47,712 nucleotides of DNA. Origin: a virus. The DNA lies in IMG/VR virus record IMGVR_UViG_3300005537_000010, positions 1-47,712 of that record; one strand, given 5' to 3'. A program made the translations under genes and the position numbers. Under the pieces are notes generated by a model. It was not told where the DNA came from. It ran no database searches and saw only the letters and a program-made list of their open reading frames with translations. Below, piece after piece: positions 41,178-47,712 of this stretch (the first letter of the stretch is position 1; each line of letters starts with the position of its first letter).

Positions 41178-41860
41178 TAAGCTGTCCCCCGCATGCTTTC
41201 GGTTTCGGTGGGAACAAAGATCGACCCGGTTTCGGAAAGGCGGTCGAGAAAGGCTTTGCCGTCACCGGAGGCGTAGACTTTAAGCAGCTGTTCGGGGATG
41301 TAATTCGTGGTCAGGATGGTTTTATGGCCGTGGTTTCTGCGTTCCTCGAGCAAATGCCAAATGAGCTTCCGGCTAAACTCTTTCCCGTCCTGATATTCCT
41401 TGCCGAGCTCGTCGATGCACAGCAGCGAAACCCCTTCTAGAAAACGGCGAAAGTTATTATCGCGGCCTGCCTCGAGAACGATTTTAGACGCTAGGACAAA
41501 ATAGCTATTATCCGTTTGGTCTAATGCAACGCCGGCCGAAAAAGTCTTTCCTATCCCGACGTTGCCTGCCAAAAGCAATTCTGTTTTTGCGTCGTCATCG
41601 AGGAATTCCCGGACGGTTTCAAGGGCCGAGCAAGGCTTAATTCCTCGCTCAAGCGCGCGGATGGTGGGGACCGGAATGTTTTTGGCGCGGCGTTTTTCTT
41701 CCTGGTTCCGTTTATCCCAAGTTCGCCGCATTTCCTCGAACTCGAGATCATGCGGTTTTCCCTCTTGGTTATTCGAAAATACCGGCTCGGGAGCCTCTTC
41801 ACCTTTGGCTGTTTTGAGTGCCGCTCCCAGCACTTCGGATATCGAGCGAATGCTATGCAT
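41177..41860 (-). CDS. DnaC-like helicase loader ATPase
   Basis: 227 residues. Walker A GNVGIGKT (99-106) and Walker B LLCIDE (146-151), then TTNYIPEQL as sensor region, mark the DnaC/IstB AAA+ group. It would load the host replicative helicase onto the phage-plasmid origin opened by the neighbouring replication protein, as lambda P or DnaC do. It overlaps the upstream initiator-like gene by eight bases. Confidence 0.85.
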   Translation of the reverse strand: MHSIRSISEVLGAALKTAKGEEAPEPVFSNNQEGKPHDLEFEEMRRTWDKRNQEEKRRAKNIPVPTIRALERGIKPCSALETVREFLDDDAKTELLLAGNVGIGKTFSAGVALDQTDNSYFVLASKIVLEAGRDNNFRRFLEGVSLLCIDELGKEYQDGKEFSRKLIWHLLEERRNHGHKTILTTNYIPEQLLKVYASGDGKAFLDRLSETGSIFVPTETESMRGTA

Positions 41861-42824
41861 GGAGCATCCCCATTCGTCGGCGGTACTCGTTCAAATCAAC
41901 GTTTTTCCCTCGGTGTTTTTCGAATCCGTCAGTGGCATCCGTGAGCTTCGAGGCGATTGTCGGGTCGAGGTCTATTCCTGCTAAATCGTTCCACTTATCG
42001 AGAAATTGGCCGATGTTCGAAATGCGAAGGTAGCCAGTCGAACTGATTCCGATACACCAGCGTTTTTCAATCTCCTCGTCCGTTCCGAGGGCCAAAAGAT
42101 CTTTGAGCGCCGGCCCGTCTCGAGGGCCTTTGAATCTGAATTTTCCGCCCCCTCGAAGCTTGGGCCACAGGGTTTCCGTAAGCCTGTAGCTCAAGACATC
42201 GCTTCGGCTTTGGCTTCTCGGACCTGGTGGCTTCTCGGGTTCTTTGGTTTCTGGTTCTGGAAGGATTGCCAGCTGGGTAGGTTCTGGTTGCACGGCCGGA
42301 GGCGCAGCCGAAGGCAATTTAAAATGATCCTGTGATCTACTGTGATCTTCTCTTGTGATCGTATGGGGCCGCCTTAAGGCCGCGTTATGGCCGTTTTGCT
42401 GGTCGACTTTTGGGCCACCAAGTGAATCCAATGACTGATAAGTATCGTAATTTAGAATAGTTATGAGCCTTGGTTTTGGGCCACGGACTGGTTCGACTTT
42501 TGGGCCACATTTTTCAAATTCTATGAAATGATTGAGTTGCAGCACTTTTAGAGTGGTTCGGACCTCGCGACGCGTGCAATTGGCCGCTTTTGCGATGGTG
42601 AGCTCACTTGCGAAAACTTGTCCTCGTTTGACCGGAACGGCCGATAGCCGGTAAGGGGCCATCCCGTCGCGCCAGCGTGCCATCCAGATGATTTCAGTCA
42701 CCACGTGTCGGTGCTGGGCCTTCATGGCCTTGTACCAGTGGAGGTCTTTGATTCGTCGGTGAAGGAGGATCGCGCCCTTGCTGCGTTCGCTCTCGAGGAG
42801 CTCGGTTTCAGCGAGCTGAGTCAT
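41853..42824 (-). CDS. Replication initiator-like protein with N-terminal winged helix
   Basis: 323 residues. The N-terminal 110 residues form a winged-helix pattern (ELTIAKAANCTRREVRTTLKVL, cited in part as residues about 73-95) seen in phage replication proteins. A Pro-rich linker (about 170-205) and a C-terminal helical domain follow. Like lambda O, the linker region of the gene contains repeated DNA (42325-42510), a likely origin. The helicase loader gene follows immediately. Initiator role is inferred from domain plan and context. Confidence 0.65.
   Translation of the reverse strand: MTQLAETELLESERSKGAILLHRRIKDLHWYKAMKAQHRHVVTEIIWMARWRDGMAPYRLSAVPVKRGQVFASELTIAKAANCTRREVRTTLKVLQLNHFIEFEKCGPKVEPVRGPKPRLITILNYDTYQSLDSLGGPKVDQQNGHNAALRRPHTITREDHSRSQDHFKLPSAAPPAVQPEPTQLAILPEPETKEPEKPPGPRSQSRSDVLSYRLTETLWPKLRGGGKFRFKGPRDGPALKDLLALGTDEEIEKRWCIGISSTGYLRISNIGQFLDKWNDLAGIDLDPTIASKLTDATDGFEKHRGKNVDLNEYRRRMGMLHA
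42325..42510. other. Iteron-like repeats inside the replication gene; candidate origin
   Basis: Two repeat sets are visible. TGTGATC occurs at 42331, 42341 and 42354, with a partial copy at 42325. TTTTGGGCCAC occurs at 42408, 42474 and 42498; two of these extend upstream to TCGACTTTTGGGCCAC. An AT-rich stretch lies between the second set (about 42421-42470). Repeats with an AT-rich segment inside an initiator gene are the plan of lambda-type origins. Confidence 0.5.
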
Positions 42825-43017
42825 AGCTCACCTCCCCGAAGTCGACTGACAGTGAAAGACGCTCCGAAGACGCGCAGCGTTTATTATTTTCGTTGCGTCT
42901 TCTGGAAGCCCTTAAGGGAGATGAGTAATTTTGGCTTTGAAGGACGGGGTTTAAAAAACATCCCCAAGATACTTGCTTGACTGCACTGATCGCGTTGCTA
43001 TACGTGATTCCAGACAT
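42808..43017 (-). CDS. Small hypothetical protein ahead of the initiator gene
   Basis: 69 residues from ATG 43017, with AGGAG five bases upstream, overlapping the next gene by 17 bases. It is polar and basic with no recognised motif. Its first codons are opposite a probable plus-strand RNA starting near 43011. It might be a small regulator or leader of the initiator gene. Confidence 0.45.
   Translation of the reverse strand: MSGITYSNAISAVKQVSWGCFLNPVLQSQNYSSPLRASRRRNENNKRCASSERLSLSVDFGEVSYDSAR
42977..43004 (+). promoter_or_regulatory. Plus-strand promoter (TTGACT-N16-TATACG)
   Basis: TTGACT at 42977-42982 and TATACG at 42999-43004 are 16 bases apart, facing away from the replication genes, which lie on the other strand. 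The predicted start is about 43011. The only downstream element on this strand is the strong terminator at 43115-43156, giving a short RNA. Confidence 0.5.
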
Positions 43018-43156
43018 GAGGACTCCTAGCAGGGTTCCTCCCCCGCAGTGAGAGCGCATCGAGTCTGCGAAACCCGATACGCGGTTTGTTCCAGGTCAAC
43101 TGCACCGTCGATTGAAGACCTCTCTTACTTCTAGGTGAGAGAGGTCTTTGTTTTTT
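43011..43156 (+). ncRNA. Probable antisense RNA opposite the replication operon leader
   Basis: A plus-strand transcript of about 146 nt is predicted from promoter 42977-43004 to terminator 43115-43156. No plus-strand gene is present. It has a GACTC/GAGTC long-range stem, a hairpin AAACC/GGTTT (43070-43086) and the terminator stem. It covers the start and upstream region of the 43017 gene on the opposite strand. It may control initiator expression and copy number, like plasmid counter-transcribed RNAs or lambda oop. Confidence 0.5.
43115..43156 (+). terminator. Strong intrinsic terminator, plus strand
   Basis: An 11-bp perfect stem AAGACCTCTCT / AGAGAGGTCTT (43115-43125 and 43138-43148), with a 12-base loop, is followed by TGTTTTTT. 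The T tract is present on the plus strand only, so it terminates rightward transcription, although all nearby genes read leftward. Confidence 0.8.
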
Positions 43157-43193
43157 AGATCCCGTTTTCTTCCACACCCTCCTATGTCGATCC

Positions 43194-43832
43194 CTATTTC
43201 AAACTGGAATCAACTGGTTCCAAGTACACCAGTCCCTCTTCATCGTCCCGTGGTCCAGCGAGTTTTTTCCAAGCCATGCGTTTATTTAGGTTTGACCGCT
43301 TTGACTCCAAATTGTTCTCAGGAGAAGCATTGGTGTTTCCGAGCGGTGAATCTGGGACTGATGGCTCGGGACAAAAGAAATCGAAGGCCTTGAGAAAGCC
43401 CTTATTGTTGCGTTTGGCCATGAGTCCACGTGCGTGTTCCCACGCTCCCCATTTCAATTGACAGTCAGGCAAGGTCGCCCACTCGGACGCCCATGGCCCA
43501 ATCCAGTCAGGCGTTCTTGGTGGATTGAAAGTCATGATCTCGGGTTGGAAGACGATGAGGTTATCCGGGTCGTGTTCCAAAAGACCGTTCTGCTCGAGCT
43601 CATCGAAATAAAGTCGGATGGATTCAATGGGCCACTTGAAGAGCTCAGAGAGACGGCCAACACCAGCACGATAGAGGCCAGGAATTGGACCGATGGCTTC
43701 TCCAGTGGCAAAACGGAGATATGCAATCGTGGCTTCCGCAGAGATACGCGACAACTTGGCCCAAAGCGTGCTCTCAATTCGCCACCCCCTCGTAGGCTCT
43801 GCGCGTGTCTTTCGACGGGGGGCGCTCAACAC
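43194..43832 (-). CDS. Winged-helix replication-type protein
   Basis: 212 residues from GTG 43832. The pattern IPGLYRAGVGRLSELF, then SIRLYFDELEQNGLLEHD, looks like a DnaD-type or replisome-organiser winged helix, with a conserved region DWIGPWASEW after it. The C-terminal part is polar. It is the first large gene of the replication block, separated from the initiator-like gene by the antisense RNA region. Confidence 0.6.
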   Translation of the reverse strand: MLSAPRRKTRAEPTRGWRIESTLWAKLSRISAEATIAYLRFATGEAIGPIPGLYRAGVGRLSELFKWPIESIRLYFDELEQNGLLEHDPDNLIVFQPEIMTFNPPRTPDWIGPWASEWATLPDCQLKWGAWEHARGLMAKRNNKGFLKAFDFFCPEPSVPDSPLGNTNASPENNLESKRSNLNKRMAWKKLAGPRDDEEGLVYLEPVDSSLK

Positions 43833-43957
43833 CGCCTCCCTTCCTTGACGCTTAACCGCCGCTTAAGCCATGTGTAAAGTGGAGCGACTCTCGGACTAGC
43901 CTGACTGAAAGTCAATGATGATTTGTGGGTACCGCATGCTCGCTGTGAGGCGTGCAT
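43826..43957 (-). CDS. Possible small basic protein
   Basis: 43 residues from ATG 43957, with GGAG eight bases upstream. Its stop overlaps the GTG start of the next gene, suggesting translational coupling. The C-terminus is strongly basic. Short length and lack of homology knowledge make it tentative. Confidence 0.35.
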   Translation of the reverse strand: MHASQRACGTHKSSLTFSQASPRVAPLYTWLKRRLSVKEGRRC

Positions 43958-44114
43958 GTTCTTCTCCAAAAGCCAGAGGCCGGGCCAGGATGTGTGGGCA
44001 CCCTGACGCGGCCTCCGAGGTGTTGCTGAGCCGTTAAGCTATTAGACCTGTAAACCGTCCCACAACAATTCGCAAGTCTAGGAAAACCAAAAAAGTCGTC
44101 TCTTGTCCTGTCCT
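43958..44114. other. Intergenic region without a clear gene
   Basis: No convincing gene is seen. The stretch lies between the repressor gene end (44115) and the start of the replication block, so it should hold the leftward promoter of the replication genes. I could not place clear -35 and -10 boxes. Confidence 0.3.
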
Positions 44115-44369
44115 CTACTCTTCTCCCCTCGATATCACAAGGGAGAAGTCATTGAGCTTTTTCCCGTAGGTCCTTGCCAGCCTGTCCATGATGAAAAAAT
44201 TGTAGCTCGTAGTATTTCCGGCTTCGTATTTCAGGATCGTTTTAGCGCTAATGCTCGCGTCTCTGGCTGCCTGTCGCGTGGAGAGATCGCAAGCTTCGCG
44301 CGCCATTCGCAGCTGGTTTCCAAGCCAGTGCATCATCTCTTTGGTTATGCCTTCCGGTGGACGTGCCAT
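44115..44369 (-). CDS. XRE-family repressor (helix-turn-helix)
   Basis: 84 residues from ATG 44369, behind AAAAGGA; longer forms from ATG 44438 or TTG 44468 are possible, adding a basic extension. Residues about 20-52 form an XRE helix-turn-helix (RMAREACDLSTRQAARDASI, then KTILKYEAG). There is no C-terminal peptidase domain, so it is a small Cro/CI-type regulator. It stands divergent from the 44695 genes with palindromic sites between them. It is the best candidate for the protein that binds the GCACA-N6-TGTGA sites. Confidence 0.7.
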   Translation of the reverse strand: MARPPEGITKEMMHWLGNQLRMAREACDLSTRQAARDASISAKTILKYEAGNTTSYNFFIMDRLARTYGKKLNDFSLVISRGEE

Positions 44370-44462
44370 ACGTATCCTTTTCTTAATACGTAACACCCTA
44401 CTCGGTCCAGCTTTCTTAGCCCTTCTGCGCATCTCCATGTGACCGCCTTTGCTTATGGTTTT

Positions 44463-44478
44463 GTGCAACGCCGTGTGA
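44463..44478. promoter_or_regulatory. Variant operator beside the repressor gene
   Basis: GTGCAACGCCGTGTGA matches GCACAACGCGGTGTGA (39701-39716) at 13 of 16 positions. It lies upstream of the repressor gene, or at its first codons if the longest form is used. This fits autoregulation. Confidence 0.45.
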
Positions 44479-44502
44479 CAAGCAGCGATTTATATTTACA
44501 AA

Positions 44503-44532
44503 GTCACGGTTACTTATTCTGTTAAACGTGAC
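44503..44532. promoter_or_regulatory. Imperfect inverted repeat in the divergent promoter region
   Basis: GTCACGGTTAC (44503-44513) is mirrored imperfectly by GTTAAACGTGAC (44521-44532), with outer arms GTCACG/CGTGAC perfect. Downstream is a perfect 12-bp palindrome TTTGTATACAAA (44656-44667). Both lie between the repressor and the plus-strand genes and look like regulator binding sites distinct from the 16-bp family. The remaining bases to 44694 hold no gene. Confidence 0.45.
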
Positions 44533-44694
44533 CAGTCAACCCTTCTCTTTTCTGAATACCAATGGAACGCGAATTCGACTGAATGTCAGAGGTTTAATGT
44601 AGATTAACGGTGTTGAAATGGCTGGCTTGTTGGAGAGCTTGAGTGTTGACGGAAATTTGTATACAAACGCACGAACTAAAACGGGAGAAACGAA

Positions 44695-44928
44695 ATGTCT
44701 GATCCGCTGAGCGATGGCCCCGATGAAGGCGTACCAACAGTAAACAGGTCGGACCCAGAAGGTCTAAGCAGCTTTAATTATCAACGGTCGGTAATGGCGG
44801 TTGATAGCTACCTGGTCTCGCAGCAAGAGGCCATTTCGGCCCTAAGGGATGCGCTTTCGATGACGCGGATCGTCGAAGCGTATCTCGTGTCAGCCCAATC
44901 TGAACCAATCGAAAGAAAGGAGTATTGA
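44695..44928 (+). CDS. Small hypothetical early protein
   Basis: 77 residues from ATG 44695, with GGGAG upstream. The N-terminus is acidic and Pro-rich, and the rest looks helical. It is the first plus-strand gene opposite the repressor and is followed after one base by the annealing-like gene, so it is an early-operon member. No family recognised. Confidence 0.6.
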   Translation: MSDPLSDGPDEGVPTVNRSDPEGLSSFNYQRSVMAVDSYLVSQQEAISALRDALSMTRIVEAYLVSAQSEPIERKEY

Positions 44929-44929
44929 A

Positions 44930-45895
44930 ATGGAAACGAACGAACAAGCAGCAACGCGAGGCAACACCGCGCTCGTCAAAACCAATGTGGCGCAGCTGGT
45001 GGCGAAACCGACTACCGCAAAAGCAATGGTCATGGCCGAGGCTTTGGCGGAGGCGAAGGAACAGCGCCAACTCTTAGGCCAGTTCGTTAATGATCAGATG
45101 ATCCCTGGCGTGGACTTTGGTGTCATACCGGGAACAGCCAAACCTACCCTGTTGAAGCCGGGTGCCGAAAAACTGACCGAGCTGTTCCGATGCACCCCCA
45201 GCTATGAGCTTTTGGAAAAGCGAGAGGATTGGGAGACTGGCGATTGTAGCTACATGTTCAGAGTGAAAATCATCTCACGTGAAGGCGACACATGCCTAGC
45301 CGAGGGTTATGGCTCCGCCAATTCGAAAGAAGGCAGATACCGCTGGCGCAATACAGGTCGGAAGTGTCCCAAGTGTAAAAAGGAAAAGATCGGTCCGGGG
45401 AAAAAGGAATATGGCGGCGGATTTGTTTGCTACACCAAAAATGGCGGCTGCGGGGCGAAGTTCTCTGGAAATGACCCCGCCATTCTTGAACAAGAGATCG
45501 GAAGGGTGCCAAACGATGACACCTATACCCTGTGGAACACCATCCTAAAGATGGCAAAAAAGCGCGCTTTGGTAGACGCCACCATTGGGCTTGCGCGGTG
45601 TAGTGACAAGTTCACGCAAGACATCGAAGACCTCGCTGAATCGGGCCATGGCGATCCTGAGGAAGTAGTTGTTCAACGCGAATCCAAAAAGAAAACAGCC
45701 GAGAACGTTGCCGCCATCGAATTGGGTCAGGCACGAATGGGGCTGGTTCAAAAATACAAAAACGCTGGGAAAGAACTCAAAGACATGAAGGCTTGGAGCA
45801 CCGGAATTTTGGGGAAAGAGAAAACCAAGGAAGAACTCACCTTGGAAGATATCAAGAGGCTCGAGCAGGAATTGGTCGAAGACATCGACTATTAA
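44930..45895 (+). CDS. Single-strand annealing/recombination-like phage protein
   Basis: 321 residues. The pattern PTLLKPGAEKLTELFRC, then CLAEGYGSANSKE, and LWNTILKMAKKRALVDATI with SDKFTQDIEDL belongs to a phage family I associate with single-strand DNA annealing or binding. A zinc ribbon is inserted in the middle (CPKC 146-149, then Cys 167 and 174). The C-terminal 80 residues are charged helices. It probably works with RusA in recombination-dependent replication. The precise activity is not shown by the sequence. Confidence 0.6.
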   Translation: METNEQAATRGNTALVKTNVAQLVAKPTTAKAMVMAEALAEAKEQRQLLGQFVNDQMIPGVDFGVIPGTAKPTLLKPGAEKLTELFRCTPSYELLEKREDWETGDCSYMFRVKIISREGDTCLAEGYGSANSKEGRYRWRNTGRKCPKCKKEKIGPGKKEYGGGFVCYTKNGGCGAKFSGNDPAILEQEIGRVPNDDTYTLWNTILKMAKKRALVDATIGLARCSDKFTQDIEDLAESGHGDPEEVVVQRESKKKTAENVAAIELGQARMGLVQKYKNAGKELKDMKAWSTGILGKEKTKEELTLEDIKRLEQELVEDIDY

Positions 45896-45922
45896 CACCG
45901 TGAGCAGCCGGGTCGGGAATCA

Positions 45923-46096
45923 ATGTGCCCCGATCCGGCAAGCCGGTTGCGCGAGGCCCTCGGGACAACAGGTTTTGGAACCCTACTCGTAACCGGGACG
46001 GTTAACGTCGGCTACTTTCAGGGTCGCGCCAAGAAATGTTACGTCATCCGTGCAAATTTTCCGCAACACCTCAAAGAGCTTTTATCTTTTCCATAG
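45923..46096 (+). CDS. Small protein after the annealing-like gene
   Basis: 57 residues from ATG 45923. The sequence reads as a compact domain (GTLLVTGTVNVGYFQGRAKK, then a basic segment and LKELLSFP). It overlaps the convergent gene ending at 46082 by 15 bases. The ribosome binding site is weak. No family recognised. Confidence 0.45.
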   Translation: MCPDPASRLREALGTTGFGTLLVTGTVNVGYFQGRAKKCYVIRANFPQHLKELLSFP

Positions 46097-46525
46097 GAAA
46101 GGCTTTAGTTTCTCTCTATCCAGGCATGTTTCTTCGATGATTCGATCCAGTAACCGATCGAGTGAACGATGAATCGATGGCATTCGCTCCATGCCAGGAC
46201 GACGAAGGACCGATTCCCCTAGCCTATTGAGTCCCCTCACCGCTCGCGCTAAGGCCACACAGGCATTCCACGCGGCCTGCTGCCTTGCGACTTCATCTGG
46301 ATTGTTGCCCCAAGGCCGCTCAGGCATCTGGCGCATGGCCTTGCCGTCTTCCGGTCGAATAACGCCGATGGTCTCAAGTGCACCGAAAATCCCACCCAAG
46401 TTGTAGTTGAGTAGACTGATGTAGGAATCGAACCCCCCTATATTGAACTGCTCAACGGCACCGATCATCGAGTCCAACACGTCGTTCATGATTGGCAGAA
46501 TCACTACGTCTATGTCACTTACCAT
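46082..46525 (-). CDS. Hypothetical protein
   Basis: 147 residues from ATG 46525, with GGAGG upstream; a TTG at 46588 is less likely. Mostly helical, with a charged C-terminal half (RSLDRLLDRIIEETCLDREK). No recognised motif. It follows the 46585 gene on the minus strand and may be its operon partner. Confidence 0.55.
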   Translation of the reverse strand: MVSDIDVVILPIMNDVLDSMIGAVEQFNIGGFDSYISLLNYNLGGIFGALETIGVIRPEDGKAMRQMPERPWGNNPDEVARQQAAWNACVALARAVRGLNRLGESVLRRPGMERMPSIHRSLDRLLDRIIEETCLDREKLKPFLWKR

Positions 46526-46584
46526 GGTGCCCTCCGCGGGACAGGGCCATGATGATGATTCGGAGAACGCCAAAGGCGAATCGT

Positions 46585-47118
46585 TCAATCAGCCGATACA
46601 TGATCCACCTCCTCGTTGACTGCCTTGGCGCGCAGATACGATTGAATCGCTAAGAGTTCGTCCCGAGCCTTGGCGCGAAGCTTCTTCAAGCGATCGAGGC
46701 CAGCCTGAAATAATTGGATCTCCACTGAATCGGTCGAGAACCCGCTCCGGATGAGAACGCTTGCCAAACACAGAAGCGCACCATCGAGTTCTTGAAGGCC
46801 TAGCCTTAAGCCTTCTTCTTTCGATTCGTCGTCAATGATTGGCGCGACGGCAGGTTTTTTTTCCATCTCGTCTGCCATCCACTCATACAGTTCCTGCTGG
46901 AGTTTGATTAAGCCGATGAGTGAATTCTGATCCACGAGGTGCATTTTGGCGCTCGCGCTTATCAGCGTCCCAATGCTTCTCACGATGGCTGCCTGGGCGG
47001 ACTGATGCGAGATGGTGTCGAACTCTTTGAGTGCCCGATCGAGATACCGCAAAGCATCAATGAGCTTGTCAACGAGTAGTTGAGTTTTAGAGAGCTTCCA
47101 ATCGTTATTTTTCTCCAC
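46585..47118 (-). CDS. Hypothetical helical protein
   Basis: 177 residues from GTG 47118, chosen because AAGGA lies at good spacing; GTG 47154 is an alternative. The protein seems all-helical, with acidic patches in the middle. Divergent from the 47464 gene. No family recognised, but the pair 46082/46585 forms an isolated leftward unit, possibly cargo. Confidence 0.55.
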   Translation of the reverse strand: MEKNNDWKLSKTQLLVDKLIDALRYLDRALKEFDTISHQSAQAAIVRSIGTLISASAKMHLVDQNSLIGLIKLQQELYEWMADEMEKKPAVAPIIDDESKEEGLRLGLQELDGALLCLASVLIRSGFSTDSVEIQLFQAGLDRLKKLRAKARDELLAIQSYLRAKAVNEEVDHVSAD

Positions 47119-47463
47119 GTTTCCGTCCTTGGTTAGGCTTCCCGGTTTCCACACCGAGTCGCACTGTATTTACTCTACACAGCTGGTTCCCATTCTGAAA
47201 GGCGGCGCTTATGCCCGAATGGCGTACAGCGGCAGAACCCCAATAAATATGGGCCGTTCGCAAAACTTGAAGAGGCTTGCCTCGGGTGTTAGGCTGATAC
47301 TTATAACGAATGCTGTGATTCTGACTCCCTTGTGGAAAAGGAAAGTCATGGACTACCCGGACGGGACAGATGGCAACAATAAGTCGCAGCACACCTAAAC
47401 CGCGCATCGAGCTCACTGGGTTCGAATGCGCCTCAAATCCAGAAACAGAATCGGGGGAAGTAA
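47119..47463 (+). other. Divergent intergenic region with possible tiny leader frames
   Basis: No large gene is seen. A GAGGC-TT-GCCTC palindrome lies at about 47270-47281, and a TATAAC box a few bases downstream may be a -10 for rightward transcription. Two tiny plus-strand frames occur. One runs from 47348 to 47398 (16 residues) with a strong AAAAGGA site. The other runs from 47370 to 47489 (39 residues) and overlaps the 47464 gene. Either may be a leader peptide that couples translation to 47464. Confidence 0.3.
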
Positions 47464-47712
47464 ATGCGTTCTCATGTGGCGAGAAATGATCAGCACCTTA
47501 CACAACGGCATGCACAAGTCGGTGTGACTAACGATGTGAGCGATCCGGATCGGGATCCATACGAAATCATGTTGCAGAGAAACCTTCTCTCCATCGGGAT
47601 ACCGGTGGACGAAGTCGGAACTGCAATTGCCAATCTGCGTGTTCAAGGACAGGTACGTATGGCCGCGTATGTGACCGGTGGTTTGCGGGCTGCCTTGGAG
47701 GATTACCTCGAA
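47464..47712 (+). CDS. N-terminal part of the junction-spanning phage protein
   Basis: Starts at ATG 47464 behind GGGGGAAG, a strong ribosome binding site, and runs open to the end of the window. It then continues in frame from position 1 to 129, for about 95 residues in total. The 16-bp operator-like palindrome lies within codons 17-22, so a later start could be the real one. Function unknown; it heads the plus-strand small-gene operon. Confidence 0.7.
   Translation, partial: MRSHVARNDQHLTQRHAQVGVTNDVSDPDRDPYEIMLQRNLLSIGIPVDEVGTAIANLRVQGQVRMAAYVTGGLRAALEDYLE
47512..47527. promoter_or_regulatory. Operator-like palindrome at the start of the rightward operon
   Basis: GCACAAGTCGGTGTGA has the GCACA-N6-TGTGA form seen at 1255, 39676 and 39701. 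It lies within the first codons of the 47464 gene, where a bound repressor could block elongation or a promoter further inside. Confidence 0.5.
47623..47712. repeat. 90-bp terminal direct repeat (right copy)
   Basis: Exact copy of positions 1-90. It lies in the middle of the gene that starts at 47464, in the same reading frame as the left copy. See the left copy for the interpretation as a circular join. Confidence 0.9.

Noticed and set aside
47395-47420. GGTTCGAAT sequence as a third T-loop
   Set aside because: The flanking bases do not pair to form a T-stem, and no D-arm block like those at 5910 and 6146 is nearby.
1-47712. CRISPR arrays, insertion sequences and rRNA genes
   Set aside because: No regularly spaced direct repeats with unique spacers, no transposase-like genes with terminal inverted repeats, and no rRNA-like segments were seen.

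Overview
The window reads as a complete circular mobile genome of about 47.6 kb. Its first 90 bases recur exactly as its last 90 bases, and one reading frame (47464 to 129) stays open across the join. It carries a full contractile-tail phage particle programme on the minus strand. It also carries a ParA ATPase with a ribbon-helix-helix partner, a replication block and a HicAB toxin-antitoxin pair, so the best single description is a temperate myophage that can persist as a plasmid (phage-plasmid). Host identity is inference only. Two cysteine-rich lipoproteins, one with collagen-like triplets, resemble surface proteins common in Myxococcota and related former Deltaproteobacteria. Base composition is near balanced and many genes have strong Shine-Dalgarno sites.

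Layout. (1) 47464 across the join to 1244, plus strand: small coupled genes of unknown role. (2) 1324-2287: parA and an RHH partner. (3) 2504-8793, plus strand: accessory cargo, including two lipoproteins, a PHI-1/EXORDIUM-like secreted protein, several small zinc-ribbon or hypothetical proteins, an ASCH-type protein, and two tandem RNAs whose ends fold like tRNA (5900-6111 and 6138-6273). (4) 8810-12291, minus strand: a HerA/FtsK-type ATPase with two C-terminal winged-helix repeats, coupled to a tyrosine recombinase. A 29-bp dif/attP-like inverted repeat lies just upstream. (5) 12432-13066: hicA and hicB. (6) 13087-39670, minus strand: the late region. Read in transcription order it holds small early-late genes, a Dam-type methyltransferase, terminase small and large subunits, portal, MuF, protease/scaffold, cement, major capsid (DUF2184 type), an SGNH hydrolase, connectors, sheath, tube, chaperones, tape measure, baseplate, tail fibre, lysozyme-like endolysin, membrane proteins and an HNH-like protein. 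(7) 39693-43957, minus strand: replication and recombination (RusA, DnaC-like loader, two winged-helix replication proteins), with iteron-like repeats inside one of them and a probable plus-strand antisense RNA (43011-43156). (8) 44115-47118: XRE repressor, divergent plus-strand genes including a single-strand annealing-like protein, and two minus-strand genes.

How it may work together. A 16-bp palindrome of form GCACA-N6-TGTG(A/T) appears upstream of parA, as a tandem pair in front of the late genes, and at the start of the 47464 gene. A variant lies beside the repressor. This is the pattern of one lysogeny repressor with dispersed operators, as in P1. The ParA/RHH pair would partition the plasmid form. 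The HerA-like ATPase, recombinase and 11-7-11 site would resolve dimers or integrate the element. Several accessory promoters place the start codon at the predicted transcription start, suggesting leaderless mRNAs. All functions are read from motifs and gene order only.
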